This document shows positions 45,248-54,626 of a stretch of 64,000 nucleotides of DNA, one piece after another. How positions within the stretch are numbered: position 1 is the stretch's first letter; each line of letters begins with the position of its first letter. This DNA comes from Spirosoma taeanense (GTDB lineage: Bacteria; Bacteroidota; Bacteroidia; Cytophagales; Spirosomataceae), in NCBI RefSeq assembly GCF_013127955.1, contig NZ_CP053435.1, positions 992,001 through 1,056,000 of the forward strand. The letters are read 5' to 3'. The translations under genes and the position numbers were made by a program. The notes beneath the pieces are model-generated. The model saw only the letters and a program-made list of their open reading frames with translations, made no database searches and had not been told where the DNA came from.

Positions 45248-46021
45248 ATGTTTTCACTTAAAAACAAAACGGCTCTCATTACCGGCGGAGCCAGTGGAAT
45301 CGGGTTGGCTATCGCTAAAACGTTTGCTCAGGCCGGGGCGTCCGTCCACATTCTGGACCTCAACCAGGATCAGGCTGAGCAGGCCGCAGACGACATCCGG
45401 CAGGCGGGGGGCCAGGCTGCGAGCCATGCCGTTGACGTATCGAATCAGCAGCAGGCCATTGATGTTGTCGGCCGCATTGCCAGTCGGGAACCCATTCATA
45501 TTCTGGTCAATAACGCGGGGGTATCGCATATCGGCACCGTTGAAACCACAACCGAAGCCGACTTCGACCGTATTTTCCGGATCAATGTTAAAGGCGTTTA
45601 CAACTGTCTTTACGCGGTCATTCCGCACCTGAAAGCTAACGGTGGTGGCGTTATTCTGAACATGGCTTCGGTGGCCGCAACGCTGGGTTTGTCTGATCGC
45701 TTTGCGTACTCGATGAGTAAGGGTGCGGTGCTGACCATGACGCTATCGGTCGCAAAGGATTACCTCAACGACAATATTCGCTGCAACTGCATTTCACCCG
45801 CGCGGGTGCATACGCCCTTCGTTGATGGGTTTCTGGCCAAAAATTATCCCGGTCGGGAAGCTGAGATGTTTGAAAAACTGTCGAAAACGCAGCCCATTGG
45901 CCGCATGGCTGAGCCCCAGGAAGTAGGCGCCCTGGCTCTGTATCTCTGCTCTGACGAAGCCGGTTTCATTACGGGAACGGATTATCCGCTGGACGGTGGG
46001 TTCATCCGGCTGAATAGCTGA
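45248..46021 (+). CDS. Short-chain dehydrogenase/reductase
   Basis: 257 residues, classical SDR. Cofactor motif TGGASGIG (12-19), Asp37 after the second strand (HILDLN) suggesting NAD preference, NNAG (88-91), and catalytic Ser141, Tyr154 and Lys158 (YSMSK). The C-terminal DYPLDGGFIRLNS is standard. It follows altronate dehydratase by 77 bp on the same strand, so it is probably a sugar-acid dehydrogenase of that pathway (for example a 2-keto-3-deoxy-fuconate-type dehydrogenase); the substrate is inferred from context only. Confidence 0.93.
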   Translation: MFSLKNKTALITGGASGIGLAIAKTFAQAGASVHILDLNQDQAEQAADDIRQAGGQAASHAVDVSNQQQAIDVVGRIASREPIHILVNNAGVSHIGTVETTTEADFDRIFRINVKGVYNCLYAVIPHLKANGGGVILNMASVAATLGLSDRFAYSMSKGAVLTMTLSVAKDYLNDNIRCNCISPARVHTPFVDGFLAKNYPGREAEMFEKLSKTQPIGRMAEPQEVGALALYLCSDEAGFITGTDYPLDGGFIRLNS

Positions 46022-46034
46022 TGGAGTATGGCCG

Positions 46035-46049
46035 CCGGAAGATTTCCGG
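46035..46049. terminator. Small hairpin between convergent genes
   Basis: CCGGAA-GAT-TTCCGG between the SDR and histidine kinase stops. There is no T-run, so it is a weak terminator candidate. Confidence 0.4.
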
Positions 46050-46070
46050 TAATGAGTCTGGGCCGAAGTC

Positions 46071-47339
46071 TCAGGAAGCGGGTAGAGATAGCGTAAACTC
46101 GTGGACCCTGGTTAGGCTGTCGTATGCATAGCTAACGATTATGCCGTACCGATCGGCGATCTGTTTTACCAGGGCAAGACCCAAACCCGTTGAATTGGGC
46201 CGGGCCGGATTCTTGACGAACCGACCAAAAAGCTGATCCGCTGGAAAGGGTAACGGCGGCCCAGCATTCCGCGTTTTCAGGTGAGTAGGGGTCAGAATGA
46301 TTGTTGAGCCGGTGCTGGTATCGGCGTGCAGGATCGCATTTTTCAGCAGGTTCGTTACCAGAACTTCGGCCAAATAAGGGTTAAGGGTCTTTTGGACGCC
46401 CGGACTAACCTGACGCTGCCAGGTCATTTTCCGGTAATCGGCCAGCGGAATAAACTGCCGGTATAGACTCTCAACCAGATCGCTCAGGTCGACCCGCTGC
46501 TGTTCGGCAAACTGCCTGTTGTCTATTTTGGTCAGCAGCAGCAGACTTTTGTTGAGGTTCACCAATCGCCGAACCGAGTTCTGGGCTGATTCCATCAGCT
46601 CGACCTGCTCTGACGTGAGCGGTTCGGTGCCCAGCAGGCTGTCCAGCTGGGCCGTAACCAGGGCCAGCGGAGTCTGCATTTCGTGGGCTGCATGGTCGGT
46701 GAACTCTTTCTGGACCCGGAACTGCTGGTAGAGGTTTCGGCTCATAGCATTCAGAGCTGCGCTGACCGCACTGAACTCCGCAATGACGCTGTCCGGAAAG
46801 ACAGTCGGAGTATTCTCATCCAGCCGGTACTCTCGGAGCCGGTTTGTCAGACGGTAGAACGGCTGCCATAGTCGTCGTGACACCCATCCGTTGAGCAGCA
46901 CCAGCAAACCCAGCAGGATGATAAACCCACCGGTTACGACCAGCGACAGAAAATGAGCAATCTCATTCAGTTCGCCCATAGCCTGCCGGACGGTGATGCG
47001 ATACGTTTTTCCCCGCACAACTTCGGTGCTCACAAGCTGACGAACTGGGATGCGTTGATTCTCCCGCCAGTCAAAAGCCAGCGTATCTGTAAACACCGGA
47101 CCTATGAGACGCCCAAACCCTACCGGCTCCACGCGCGGATTGTCTAAAGGAAACCGACCCGCAAACTGGTGCCCCTGCGCTAATTGCTGACGGACATAAG
47201 CCAGATCGCTGCTCAACTGCTCGTCTATTTCGTACTGAATGCCCCGGTAAATCAGCAGATGGAATAACCAGCCACCCCCAATTACCACCGGCACCGAGAC
47301 CAGAAAGAGATACAACAACGTTTTACGCAGTAAACTCAT
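46071..47339 (-). CDS. Two-component sensor histidine kinase
   Basis: 422 residues. Membrane spans 7-27 and about 131-150 flank a periplasmic sensor domain. HisKA has phospho-acceptor His219 in HEMQTPLA. HATPase_c has the N box LVTNLLKNAILHAD, and G box STGLGLALVKQIADRYG. The GTG/ATG-type start overlaps the response-regulator stop by 4 bp (47336-47339), so translation is coupled. The signal sensed is unknown; the divergent TonB receptor suggests a nutrient or metal. Confidence 0.95.
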   Translation of the reverse strand: MSLLRKTLLYLFLVSVPVVIGGGWLFHLLIYRGIQYEIDEQLSSDLAYVRQQLAQGHQFAGRFPLDNPRVEPVGFGRLIGPVFTDTLAFDWRENQRIPVRQLVSTEVVRGKTYRITVRQAMGELNEIAHFLSLVVTGGFIILLGLLVLLNGWVSRRLWQPFYRLTNRLREYRLDENTPTVFPDSVIAEFSAVSAALNAMSRNLYQQFRVQKEFTDHAAHEMQTPLALVTAQLDSLLGTEPLTSEQVELMESAQNSVRRLVNLNKSLLLLTKIDNRQFAEQQRVDLSDLVESLYRQFIPLADYRKMTWQRQVSPGVQKTLNPYLAEVLVTNLLKNAILHADTSTGSTIILTPTHLKTRNAGPPLPFPADQLFGRFVKNPARPNSTGLGLALVKQIADRYGIIVSYAYDSLTRVHEFTLSLPAS

Positions 47340-48046
47340 ATTGTTTGGCTGAACAGATACCCTGCTCCGTACCGGGTTCTGATATAGTCCGGACAGTCCC
47401 GATCAATCAATTTCCGGCGCAGGTTCTTGATGTGCGTATACAGAAAATCGTGCGAATCGGCTCCATCCATATAATCGCCCCAGACCGATTCGGCGATGGC
47501 AGCCTTCGTCAGCAGCCGGTTTGGATTCGCCATGAAAAACAGCAGCAGTTGGTATTCTTTCTCCGTGAGGTCAACCGGTTCGCCGGCGACATGTACCTGA
47601 TGGGACTGGGCATCTACCGAAATAGCCCCAAACGTAAGGAGCGTATTTCCGCCGAAAAATCGGCGACGGAGCACGGACTTGATCCGGGCGTTGAGTTCGG
47701 GCAGGTGAAAAGGCTTGGTCAGGTAATCGTCCGAACCGAGTTCCAGCCCCAGCAGCTTATCGTTGAGCGAATCTTTGGCGGAAATAATAATGAGGCCCGG
47801 CGTGGATACGCCGGGCATGGGCCCGGAAGCCGGTTTTTGATCGGCTTTAACCTGCCGGATCAGATTCAATCCATTGCCATCGGGCAAACCATTGTCGACC
47901 ACAATGCAGTCATAGACATAGTCATGGATGGCTAAACTCGCCTGGGCGTAGGTCGTGGCTGTCGTAACGATGTATTTTTCCTCTTCCAGAAAATGGCGCA
48001 TCGCCCCAAGCAGGGTCACTTCGTCTTCCACCAGCAGAATTTTCAT
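47336..48046 (-). CDS. OmpR-family response regulator
   Basis: 236 residues from ATG 48046 (MKILLVEDEV); an upstream in-frame start at 48064 is less likely. The receiver domain has phospho-acceptor Asp51 (CIVVDNGLPDGNG) and an ISAKDS segment. The C-terminal winged helix is the PhoB/OmpR type (LTEKEYQLLLFFMANPNRLL, THIKNLRRKLIDRD, YIRTRYGAGYLF). Note Asn52 and Gly53 follow the Asp instead of the more common Leu/Met. It is upstream of and coupled to the sensor kinase. Confidence 0.95.
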   Translation of the reverse strand: MKILLVEDEVTLLGAMRHFLEEEKYIVTTATTYAQASLAIHDYVYDCIVVDNGLPDGNGLNLIRQVKADQKPASGPMPGVSTPGLIIISAKDSLNDKLLGLELGSDDYLTKPFHLPELNARIKSVLRRRFFGGNTLLTFGAISVDAQSHQVHVAGEPVDLTEKEYQLLLFFMANPNRLLTKAAIAESVWGDYMDGADSHDFLYTHIKNLRRKLIDRDCPDYIRTRYGAGYLFSQTI

Positions 48047-48076
48047 AATCAGACAATTTACCAATGATACAGCCAG

Positions 48077-48110
48077 AATCTGAAGTAAATCTGAGTTACC
48101 GCTTCAGATT
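48077..48110. promoter_or_regulatory. Direct repeat with 11-bp period plus inverted copy: candidate response-regulator site
   Basis: AATCTGA occurs at 48077-48083 and again at 48088-48094, an 11-bp period as in OmpR/PhoB-family sites. An inverted copy CTTCAGATT (48102-48110) pairs with AATCTGAAG (48077-48085). It lies between the divergent regulator (start 48046) and receptor (start 48164), overlapping the receptor's -33 region. Confidence 0.6.
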
Positions 48111-48136
48111 TGCTCCTGAATTACCAGTTAGCTTTG
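48109..48136 (+). promoter_or_regulatory. Candidate promoter of the TonB receptor
   Basis: TTTG (48109-48112), 16-bp spacer, and a perfect TAGCTTTG (48129-48136). The ATG is at 48164. Confidence 0.6.
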
Positions 48137-48163
48137 TGCCGTAATTCAGCTGTCTCTATCCGA

Positions 48164-50566
48164 ATGAAACCAATTCTTCTATTTCTGCTGCTGGTTTGCG
48201 GGAGCATTAGCGCCCAGGCTCAAACGAACGCCGTAACGCTGTCGGGAACGATTAAGGAAGCTAAAACTAAGACGGCACTTCCGTTTGTGAACGTTACCCT
48301 GCTGACGCCGGCTGACAGCGCCTTTGTGCGGGGAGCCATTACTAACGAGGCCGGCTTGTTTTCTATGTCCGGTATTAGCCCCGGTAACTACTTTCTCAAA
48401 GTTACCTATATCGGCTACCAGACCCGGATGCAGGCGGTTCGGGTTGGCCAGCTCAGTGAGTTTTTAAACCTGGGCACAATCGAACTACCTGAAGAAGTAG
48501 CGCAACTGGGCGAGGTTGTCGTGAAGGCCCAACAGGAAACGATTGCCAGTACGCTGGAAAAGAAAACCTTTACCCTGGCCGATAACATCAGCCAGGCCGG
48601 TGGTTCAGCTCTGGAAGCCATGAAAAACCTGCCGGGCATCACCGTAGGCGATGGAGGGCGGGTGCAGCTTCGTGGAAGCGATAAGGTAATGGTGCTTATT
48701 GATGGCCAGCAAACGGCGTTAACGGGTTTTGGTAGTCAATCCGGGCTGGACAATATCCCGGCGTCGGCCATTGACCGAATTGAAATCATAAACAATCCCT
48801 CCGCCAGATTCGACGCCAATGGCAATGCGGGAATCATTAACATCATCTATAAAAAAGAAAAGAAAGAAGGCTTTAACGGAAAAATTGGTCTGTCTGCTGG
48901 GTTGGGAGCCCTTTGGGTGAAGCAGGAAAACTTCCCAACGATTCGGCCTCAGTACCAGCGTACGCCAAAAGTCAACCCATCGGTATCGCTCAATTACCGC
49001 CGGAACAAGGTCAATCTGTTCTTTCAGGGTGATAATCTCTACACGCAGACGCTGAATAAAAATGAGTTTGCCGACCGGTTTTACGACACGGGTGAAGTAA
49101 TTCGCCAGCAAACCAAACGTAATCGGAATACGAACATCGCGACCGCCAAAGCGGGGTTGGACTGGTCTGTTAATGCAAACAACACCATCACCGTGTCGGG
49201 CCTGTTCAGCAGTGAGAAAATCATTGACCGGGGCGACGAGCCATTCTTCAATGGCAATCTGAGCGAGCGGCTGCGCTTGTGGCAGTTTCTGGAGGATGAA
49301 CTGAAAACTACCGTTACTGCCACAATCAACTGGCAGCATCGTTTCAAACAGCCCGGAAGGCTGCTCAGCGCGGGTTTTAACTATACCTTCCACCGGGAGG
49401 ACGAAAAATATTTCTTCACGAATATCCTGCCGGCCTATACCGGACTGGACGCGTTTAAACTCCTGTCTGACGAGCACGTAGGCGATTGGACGGTGGATTA
49501 TGTGCAGCCATTGCGCTATGGTCGGGTAGAAGCCGGCGCTAAATTTCGCCGGCGGTACATTCCGACAAACATGCAGTTTTTTCCGGGCCTGAACTCTCCG
49601 CTGGATACCAACGCCGGAGGTTGGGCAACCTACAGCGAAATAATTCCGGCACTGTATGGGAATTACATAATTGAAACCCAGAAACTGGAGGTTGAAGCGG
49701 GCCTGCGCATCGAGTATGTAGACTTACAGTATAAAGTGAATCCGAACCATAACACGTATAAAAGTGATGGCTATCGCTACGGACAGCCTTTCCCGAATCT
49801 TCGTCTGGCCTATAAACTGACCGATAGCAACCGGTTGTCTTTTTTCTATACGCGTCGGGTAGACCGGCCCAATGAAGTCGATATCCGCATTTTCCCCAAG
49901 TACGACGATGCCGAAATCATTAAGGTGGGAAATCCAGGTTTACGCCCCCAGTTTACCAGTTCCTATGAACTAGGCTATAAATCCTCCTGGGACGGTGGAT
50001 ACGTGTATTCGGCCGCATATCACAAGGAAATGCAGGCAACTATTACGCGTATTGCCAGCATTGTGCCGGGCAGTACGCTGATTTACAATATATTCCAGAA
50101 CGCCGGACGTAGCCGCAGCACGGGTGTTGAACTGATGGTGTCGCAGACGTTTGATAAGTGGGCTACGGTCAGTGTTAACCTGAACGGTTACCAGAACACG
50201 ATTGATGCCTTCACCATTGTGAACCAGTATCCAGTCCTGAATACCTTCTCCGCCGATCGGCAGCGCTTGTTTTCCGGTAACGTAAAAGTGAATGGACTCT
50301 TCCAGTTGCCCCGGCAGTTCAATGCGCAGTTTACGGCTATTTATCTGGCCCCCGACCTGGTGCCTCAGGGACAGATCGACTCCCGTTTCTCGATTGATCT
50401 GGGACTGAAAAAAAATGTCCGTAAGAGTGAATGGTTTCTGAATGCGACGGATATCGCCAATACGCTTCGTATCCGGCGAAGGGTTCAGGGCGAAGGGTTC
50501 CGATACGTCAGCACAGACTATTATGAAACTCAGGTGGTGCGTTTGGGTTACGCCTATAAGTTTTAA
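48164..50566 (+). CDS. TonB-dependent receptor, outer membrane beta-barrel family (OMP_b-brl_3)
   Basis: 800 residues from ATG 48164. Signal peptide 1-20 (SISAQAQ), CarboxypepD_reg-like domain (about 25-105: LSGTIKEAKTKTALPFVNVT), plug (about 120-230: SALEAMKNLPGITVGDGGRV, RIEIINNPSARFDANGNAGI), then a barrel ending in Phe (LGYAYKF). This subfamily, with the TLEKKTFTLADNI segment, often occurs beside two-component systems and is linked to metal or peptide uptake. Here it is divergent from such a system, which presumably controls it. Confidence 0.94.
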   Translation: MKPILLFLLLVCGSISAQAQTNAVTLSGTIKEAKTKTALPFVNVTLLTPADSAFVRGAITNEAGLFSMSGISPGNYFLKVTYIGYQTRMQAVRVGQLSEFLNLGTIELPEEVAQLGEVVVKAQQETIASTLEKKTFTLADNISQAGGSALEAMKNLPGITVGDGGRVQLRGSDKVMVLIDGQQTALTGFGSQSGLDNIPASAIDRIEIINNPSARFDANGNAGIINIIYKKEKKEGFNGKIGLSAGLGALWVKQENFPTIRPQYQRTPKVNPSVSLNYRRNKVNLFFQGDNLYTQTLNKNEFADRFYDTGEVIRQQTKRNRNTNIATAKAGLDWSVNANNTITVSGLFSSEKIIDRGDEPFFNGNLSERLRLWQFLEDELKTTVTATINWQHRFKQPGRLLSAGFNYTFHREDEKYFFTNILPAYTGLDAFKLLSDEHVGDWTVDYVQPLRYGRVEAGAKFRRRYIPTNMQFFPGLNSPLDTNAGGWATYSEIIPALYGNYIIETQKLEVEAGLRIEYVDLQYKVNPNHNTYKSDGYRYGQPFPNLRLAYKLTDSNRLSFFYTRRVDRPNEVDIRIFPKYDDAEIIKVGNPGLRPQFTSSYELGYKSSWDGGYVYSAAYHKEMQATITRIASIVPGSTLIYNIFQNAGRSRSTGVELMVSQTFDKWATVSVNLNGYQNTIDAFTIVNQYPVLNTFSADRQRLFSGNVKVNGLFQLPRQFNAQFTAIYLAPDLVPQGQIDSRFSIDLGLKKNVRKSEWFLNATDIANTLRIRRRVQGEGFRYVSTDYYETQVVRLGYAYKF

Positions 50567-50686
50567 GCAGGATTGTCTCCCTGGTCGGTGTTGACAGGCA
50601 GGACAGTGATGGGGTAGTACCCGGTTTACAATCTAATCCATGCTTTTCATGAGCCTTCGGGTGGGTGTATAAAGCATCTTCAAACT

Positions 50687-51283
50687 ATGAATCAGGAGTG
50701 GCTGGAAACGGGCGGAACGGTATTAATGGCTGCTCTGGTATACGTAGAAACCGGGTTTCTGCTGGGTCTTGTTATACCCGGTGGAGAAACGCTGCTGTTC
50801 TCTGCCGGTTTACTCTGTGGTATAGATCAGCTGCGGGTGCCCGTAGGTGTGCTGATCGGGGTGTTGTTTGTGTCGGCTGTATTAGGCGATCTGACCGGTT
50901 TCTGGATAGGTAAGAAAATAGGGGGCCGCCTGGAGCATCAGCCCGACAATTTTATCTTTAAACGACGGTACTGGGAAAGGGCAAAAACGTATTACCATGC
51001 TCACCCCCACCGTACTCTGCTGATTGGCCGCTTCCTGCCCATTATCCGAACCTTCAATCCGTTGCTGGCCGCCGGGAGCGGTATGCCCGTAGGCCGTTTC
51101 CTGGGCTTAACTGCAACCGGCTGCGCTGCTTATATTACGGCTCTCGTGCTGGCGGGGTACTGGCTGGGCCAGGCCTTTCCGCAACTGGGTCAGTACGTTG
51201 AGTATATCTTCCTCGGCATTGTCGGACTGGTAATTGGAACGCTGGCCTTCAAAGCCTATCAGCATCGGAAGGAAACTACCTGA
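50687..51283 (+). CDS. DedA-family (SNARE-associated) membrane protein
   Basis: 198 residues with four to five membrane spans. DedA hallmarks are present: ETGFLLGLVIPGGETLLFSA at the N-terminus, the GDLTGFWIGKKIG loop, and the conserved motif GRFLPIIRTFNPLLAAGSGM (F/Y..R...G...G). DedA proteins act in membrane lipid (undecaprenyl-phosphate or phospholipid) translocation and homeostasis. The start ATG at 50687 is well placed. It is monocistronic. Confidence 0.94.
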   Translation: MNQEWLETGGTVLMAALVYVETGFLLGLVIPGGETLLFSAGLLCGIDQLRVPVGVLIGVLFVSAVLGDLTGFWIGKKIGGRLEHQPDNFIFKRRYWERAKTYYHAHPHRTLLIGRFLPIIRTFNPLLAAGSGMPVGRFLGLTATGCAAYITALVLAGYWLGQAFPQLGQYVEYIFLGIVGLVIGTLAFKAYQHRKETT

Positions 51284-51527
51284 TTCAGCCTCGTCGGCGA
51301 GCAAAATAGTGTTACCGGGTGCCGGGGGGCAATTAGCATCCCCTTGGCGCAACGGCTTCAGCGCAGAGAACCGAACCGGTGCGCAGCGCATACGTAAGCT
51401 TACCGGCTTCGAACCGCCCCGGTAGGTCGTGAGCGTTTTCAACGCCAGCCGAGAAAGAGTAAGTCAGGTGCCTGCCGTAACCAGATCGAGCCGGTGTAGC
51501 CAGGCGCGTCGGATTTGACAATGGGTT
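51284..51527. other. Gap with possible decayed coding sequence
   Basis: Minus-strand frames here show protein-like fragments (for example SDAPGYTGSIWLRQAPDL) interrupted by stops, but no family could be recognised. No clear terminator was found. Confidence 0.3.
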
Positions 51528-52589
51528 CTACTTCAGGATTGGCTCCAGGGCTGCCCGGTTCTCGTTCAGCCAGTCGTGAATATCCATAACAATCGCACGA
51601 ATACCGAGCCGGGGTTTCCAGCCGGTTAACCGGGTAACTTTCGTATTGTCGGTGATATAGAGCCGGATGTCGGCGGCCCGGTTTTCGGTTACCTGGTTGA
51701 TCCGAATGGTTTTGCCGGTTACTTCCTGGCAGATCCGGGTTAGCTCCTGCAACGAAGCGCTGCTGTCTACGCCACCGCCCGCATTCAGAATCTCGCCGTT
51801 AACGGCATCCAGATTGTGCAGCTGCCAGTCGATCAGCCGGTAGAGGTCGGCGATGTGGAGCATGTCGCGGGTTTGTTTACCCGTTCCGCCGTAACCAATA
51901 TAAGCGAGTTGCTGCTCAAAAAAGTGTTTGGCAATCCAGAGCACCATAACGCCCTGATCGACCTTACCCATCTGCCATGGGCCGGTAATGACTCCGCAGC
52001 GGTTAATGACCGTTTTCAGGCCGTAAAACTCATTGTATTCCTGAATGAGCAGCTCTGAGGCCAGCTTGGTAGTGCCATAGAGCGACCGCGCTCCGTCGAG
52101 AGGGAAATTCTCGGCAATCCCCCGCGCGGATACGCCCGGAACGGGCTGGTCGTCGGTGAGGACGAAGCGCGAGTCGGCTTCCGAAAAATTCAGCGTTTCA
52201 ATGGTTTTGATCGGATAAACGCGGCTCGTCGACAGGAAAATAAAGTTGGCCTTATGCTTCAGAGCATAATTGAGGCAGTTGACTGTACCAAACAGATTCG
52301 TGTTGATGAGGTAGTCGGGCGTACCGTCCAGACCCGCCAGCACCGACGGTTCGGCGGAGGCTTCGATGACCGTATCGACAGCTGGCAGAGCGTCAAAATC
52401 TTCTTTGCTGCGGATGTCGCCGTGAACAAACTCGATACCAGCTGCTTTGAGTCGCGACAGACTCAGTTCGGAGCCACGTCGTTTGAGGTTATCGAGAGCA
52501 TATATCTGGTAATTGGGGTAGTTCTGTTTAAGCGAAATAGCCAGCGACGAGCCTACAAAGCCGGCCCCGCCGGTAATTAACAGTTTCAT
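51528..52589 (-). CDS. NAD-dependent epimerase/dehydratase (CDP-paratose 2-epimerase-like)
   Basis: 353 residues from ATG 52589 (MKLLITGGAGFVGSS). It is an extended SDR with Rossmann motif GGAGFVG (7-13) and a STSRVYP serine region. The catalytic Tyr-x-x-x-Lys is YGTTK. The MINRCGVI-type segment (TVINRCGVITGPWQMGKVDQ) resembles CDP-paratose/CDP-tyvelose epimerases. It probably modifies a nucleotide sugar for surface polysaccharide. An apparent N-terminal extension to 52637 (LLHSFARSPFHS) is encoded by the short repeat at 52594-52672 and should be ignored. Confidence 0.9.
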   Translation of the reverse strand: MKLLITGGAGFVGSSLAISLKQNYPNYQIYALDNLKRRGSELSLSRLKAAGIEFVHGDIRSKEDFDALPAVDTVIEASAEPSVLAGLDGTPDYLINTNLFGTVNCLNYALKHKANFIFLSTSRVYPIKTIETLNFSEADSRFVLTDDQPVPGVSARGIAENFPLDGARSLYGTTKLASELLIQEYNEFYGLKTVINRCGVITGPWQMGKVDQGVMVLWIAKHFFEQQLAYIGYGGTGKQTRDMLHIADLYRLIDWQLHNLDAVNGEILNAGGGVDSSASLQELTRICQEVTGKTIRINQVTENRAADIRLYITDNTKVTRLTGWKPRLGIRAIVMDIHDWLNENRAALEPILK

Positions 52590-52593
52590 AAGT

Positions 52594-52672
52594 AAAGAGT
52601 GAAAGGGTGAACGAGCGAATGAGTGAAGCAGAACCATCCAGGGTTATAACTCATTCGCTCGTTCGCTCATCG
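52594..52672. repeat. GAGTGAA-type repeat forming a perfect 16-bp inverted pair
   Basis: GAACGAGCGAATGAGT (52609-52624) is exactly complementary to ACTCATTCGCTCGTTC (52649-52664), loop 24 nt. The left arm extends with GAGTGAAAGG-type units. It occupies almost the entire gap between the kup stop and the epimerase start. It is related to 7877-7904, 8020-8049 and 45213-45240. Confidence 0.8.
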
Positions 52673-52673
52673 A

Positions 52674-54626
52674 TTAAGTTGGAATTCGTTTGAGTTTGAC
52701 GTTTTCGACCGGGCGGATCACGAGCGGCACTTTCTCGACTTTCACCGAGCTGCTGTCCAGGCCGAACCAGCGGTCTTCAGGCGTCGTAAAGCCTTTGACG
52801 GTGAAGTACAGGTTCATGATGAACCGTTCGCGGACGGGTAGTTCGTTCTCGAAAGAAAGGAATTTTTCGAGCACAACAAACCGGAAATCGCCGATGACGT
52901 TCTGGCCCCGCAGGGATTCGTACCGGCTCGTAATGTCTACTTCTTTGTTTTTTACCATGTCCTCGATCACCTTCCGAAAGAACAGGTTGATTCGCTGCTC
53001 GACCCGGAAACCCAGCTTGAATGTCACCTTATAGGCATCGTCGGGCGCGATGGTGTTTACTTTATACTCCATCGTGTACGGGTCGTCGGTCGTATCGACG
53101 TGAACGAACCAGTAGATGTCGGCGCGTTTGGGCCGTTTTTGAAAGATGGAGTAAATGATTTTTGACTCAATCTCCGATTGCCGGGCCGCATTGCTCATGA
53201 ACACGAGGTGCGTAGCGTATTTCGGAATGCTGATGTCGCGGCTGAGTTCCTTGATCGCCTGAATGTAGTGGTCAATACGAACGTATTCAGTCAGGCGAAG
53301 CTTGATCTGGAAGGCCTGCAGCCAGATATACATGACACCCGCAATCATGGCGCCAATCAGCACCGAGACCCAGCCGCCATGTGGAAACTTAATAAGGTTC
53401 GCAACCAGAAACGACCCTTCGATGCCCAGATATACCGCCAGAAACAGAACGACCCCCCACGCCTGAAACTTCTTGACGTACAGGTAATAAGACATCAGCA
53501 GCGTTGTCATCAGCATCGTCAGAGTGATGGCCAGCCCGTAGGCCGCTTCCATATTCGACGACTCGCGGAAATACAGCACTACGCCAACGCAGCCCGCCCA
53601 TAGCAGGAAATTAACGCTCGGTACGTAAAGCTGCCCTTTCTGCACGCTGGGGTAACGCAGCCGTACTTTGGGCCAAAAATTAAGCCGGATCGCTTCGCTG
53701 ATGAGCGTAAAGGAGCCACTAATGAGCGCCTGGCTGGCGATGACCGTCGCGGCCGTGGCAATTACGATGCCGATGGTCAGGAACCAGGGCGGCATCACTT
53801 CGTAGAACGGAATCCGCTCGCCCAGTTTTTGGCCTTCAATGCTTAGCAGCCACGCGCCCTGTCCAAAATAGTTCAGCAGAAGGCAGGTTTTGACGAATAC
53901 CCAGCTAACCCGAATGTTCGACCGGCCGCAGTGACCCATGTCGGAATAGAGCGCTTCGGCCCCGGTCGTACACAGAAACACGGAGCCCAGCAGCCAGAAG
54001 CCCCCTGGATATTCGGTCAGGAGCCACCAGGCATAATACGGGTTCGCTGCCAGCAGAATACCGGGTGCCTGTGCAATCTGAGCGATTCCCAGCGTGCCGA
54101 GCATAACGAACCAGACGAGCATGATCGGGCCAAAGGCTGTACCCACTACGCTGGTGCCAAAGGCCTGAATTAGAAACAGAACCGTCAGAATACCGATCAC
54201 AATTTCGACAATCTGAATCTCGGTGATGTCAGGATACAGGTTGCGCAAGCCCTCAATTGCCGACGTTACGGAGATGGGCGGAGTAATGATTCCATCCGCC
54301 AGCAGGGCCGACCCGCCAAGAATAGCCGGCAGCGTCAGCCAGCGGGCGTGCCGCCGGACCAGCGCGTAGAGGGCGAAGATTCCGCCTTCCCCCCGGTTGT
54401 CGGCCCGCAGGATCAGGATAACGTACTTAACGGTGGTTTGCAGCGTCAGTGTCCAGAAAACGCAGGAGAGAGCTCCCCGTACAACGTCGGCCCGAATGGC
54501 ATTTCCAGCACCAATAATAGCCCTGAGCGTATAGAGGGGCGACGTTCCGATATCACCGTAGATGATACCCATTGCCACCAGCAGACCGGCGGCTGTAACG
54601 GTGTCTAAATGCTTCTTATCTTCCAT
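52674..54626 (-). CDS. kup: KUP-family potassium uptake protein
   Basis: 650 residues, standard for Kup. Signature GIIYGDIGTSPLYTLRAI near the N-terminus, about 12 membrane spans, conserved EGLRNLYPDI and GGTFALYALV-type loop (here GGIFALYALVRRH), and a cytosolic C-terminal domain of about 200 residues. It is a proton-coupled K+ importer. A repeat hairpin lies directly downstream before the epimerase gene, so the two could be cotranscribed. Confidence 0.97.
   Translation of the reverse strand: MEDKKHLDTVTAAGLLVAMGIIYGDIGTSPLYTLRAIIGAGNAIRADVVRGALSCVFWTLTLQTTVKYVILILRADNRGEGGIFALYALVRRHARWLTLPAILGGSALLADGIITPPISVTSAIEGLRNLYPDITEIQIVEIVIGILTVLFLIQAFGTSVVGTAFGPIMLVWFVMLGTLGIAQIAQAPGILLAANPYYAWWLLTEYPGGFWLLGSVFLCTTGAEALYSDMGHCGRSNIRVSWVFVKTCLLLNYFGQGAWLLSIEGQKLGERIPFYEVMPPWFLTIGIVIATAATVIASQALISGSFTLISEAIRLNFWPKVRLRYPSVQKGQLYVPSVNFLLWAGCVGVVLYFRESSNMEAAYGLAITLTMLMTTLLMSYYLYVKKFQAWGVVLFLAVYLGIEGSFLVANLIKFPHGGWVSVLIGAMIAGVMYIWLQAFQIKLRLTEYVRIDHYIQAIKELSRDISIPKYATHLVFMSNAARQSEIESKIIYSIFQKRPKRADIYWFVHVDTTDDPYTMEYKVNTIAPDDAYKVTFKLGFRVEQRINLFFRKVIEDMVKNKEVDITSRYESLRGQNVIGDFRFVVLEKFLSFENELPVRERFIMNLYFTVKGFTTPEDRWFGLDSSSVKVEKVPLVIRPVENVKLKRIPT

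Noticed and set aside
51333..51521. Possible short gene in the gap after dedA
   Set aside because: The frame has protein-like stretches, but they are split over two frames with stops. At most it is a decayed remnant.
52590..52637. N-terminal extension of the epimerase
   Set aside because: The extra codons are a translation of the short intergenic repeat; the Rossmann motif starts properly at ATG 52589.
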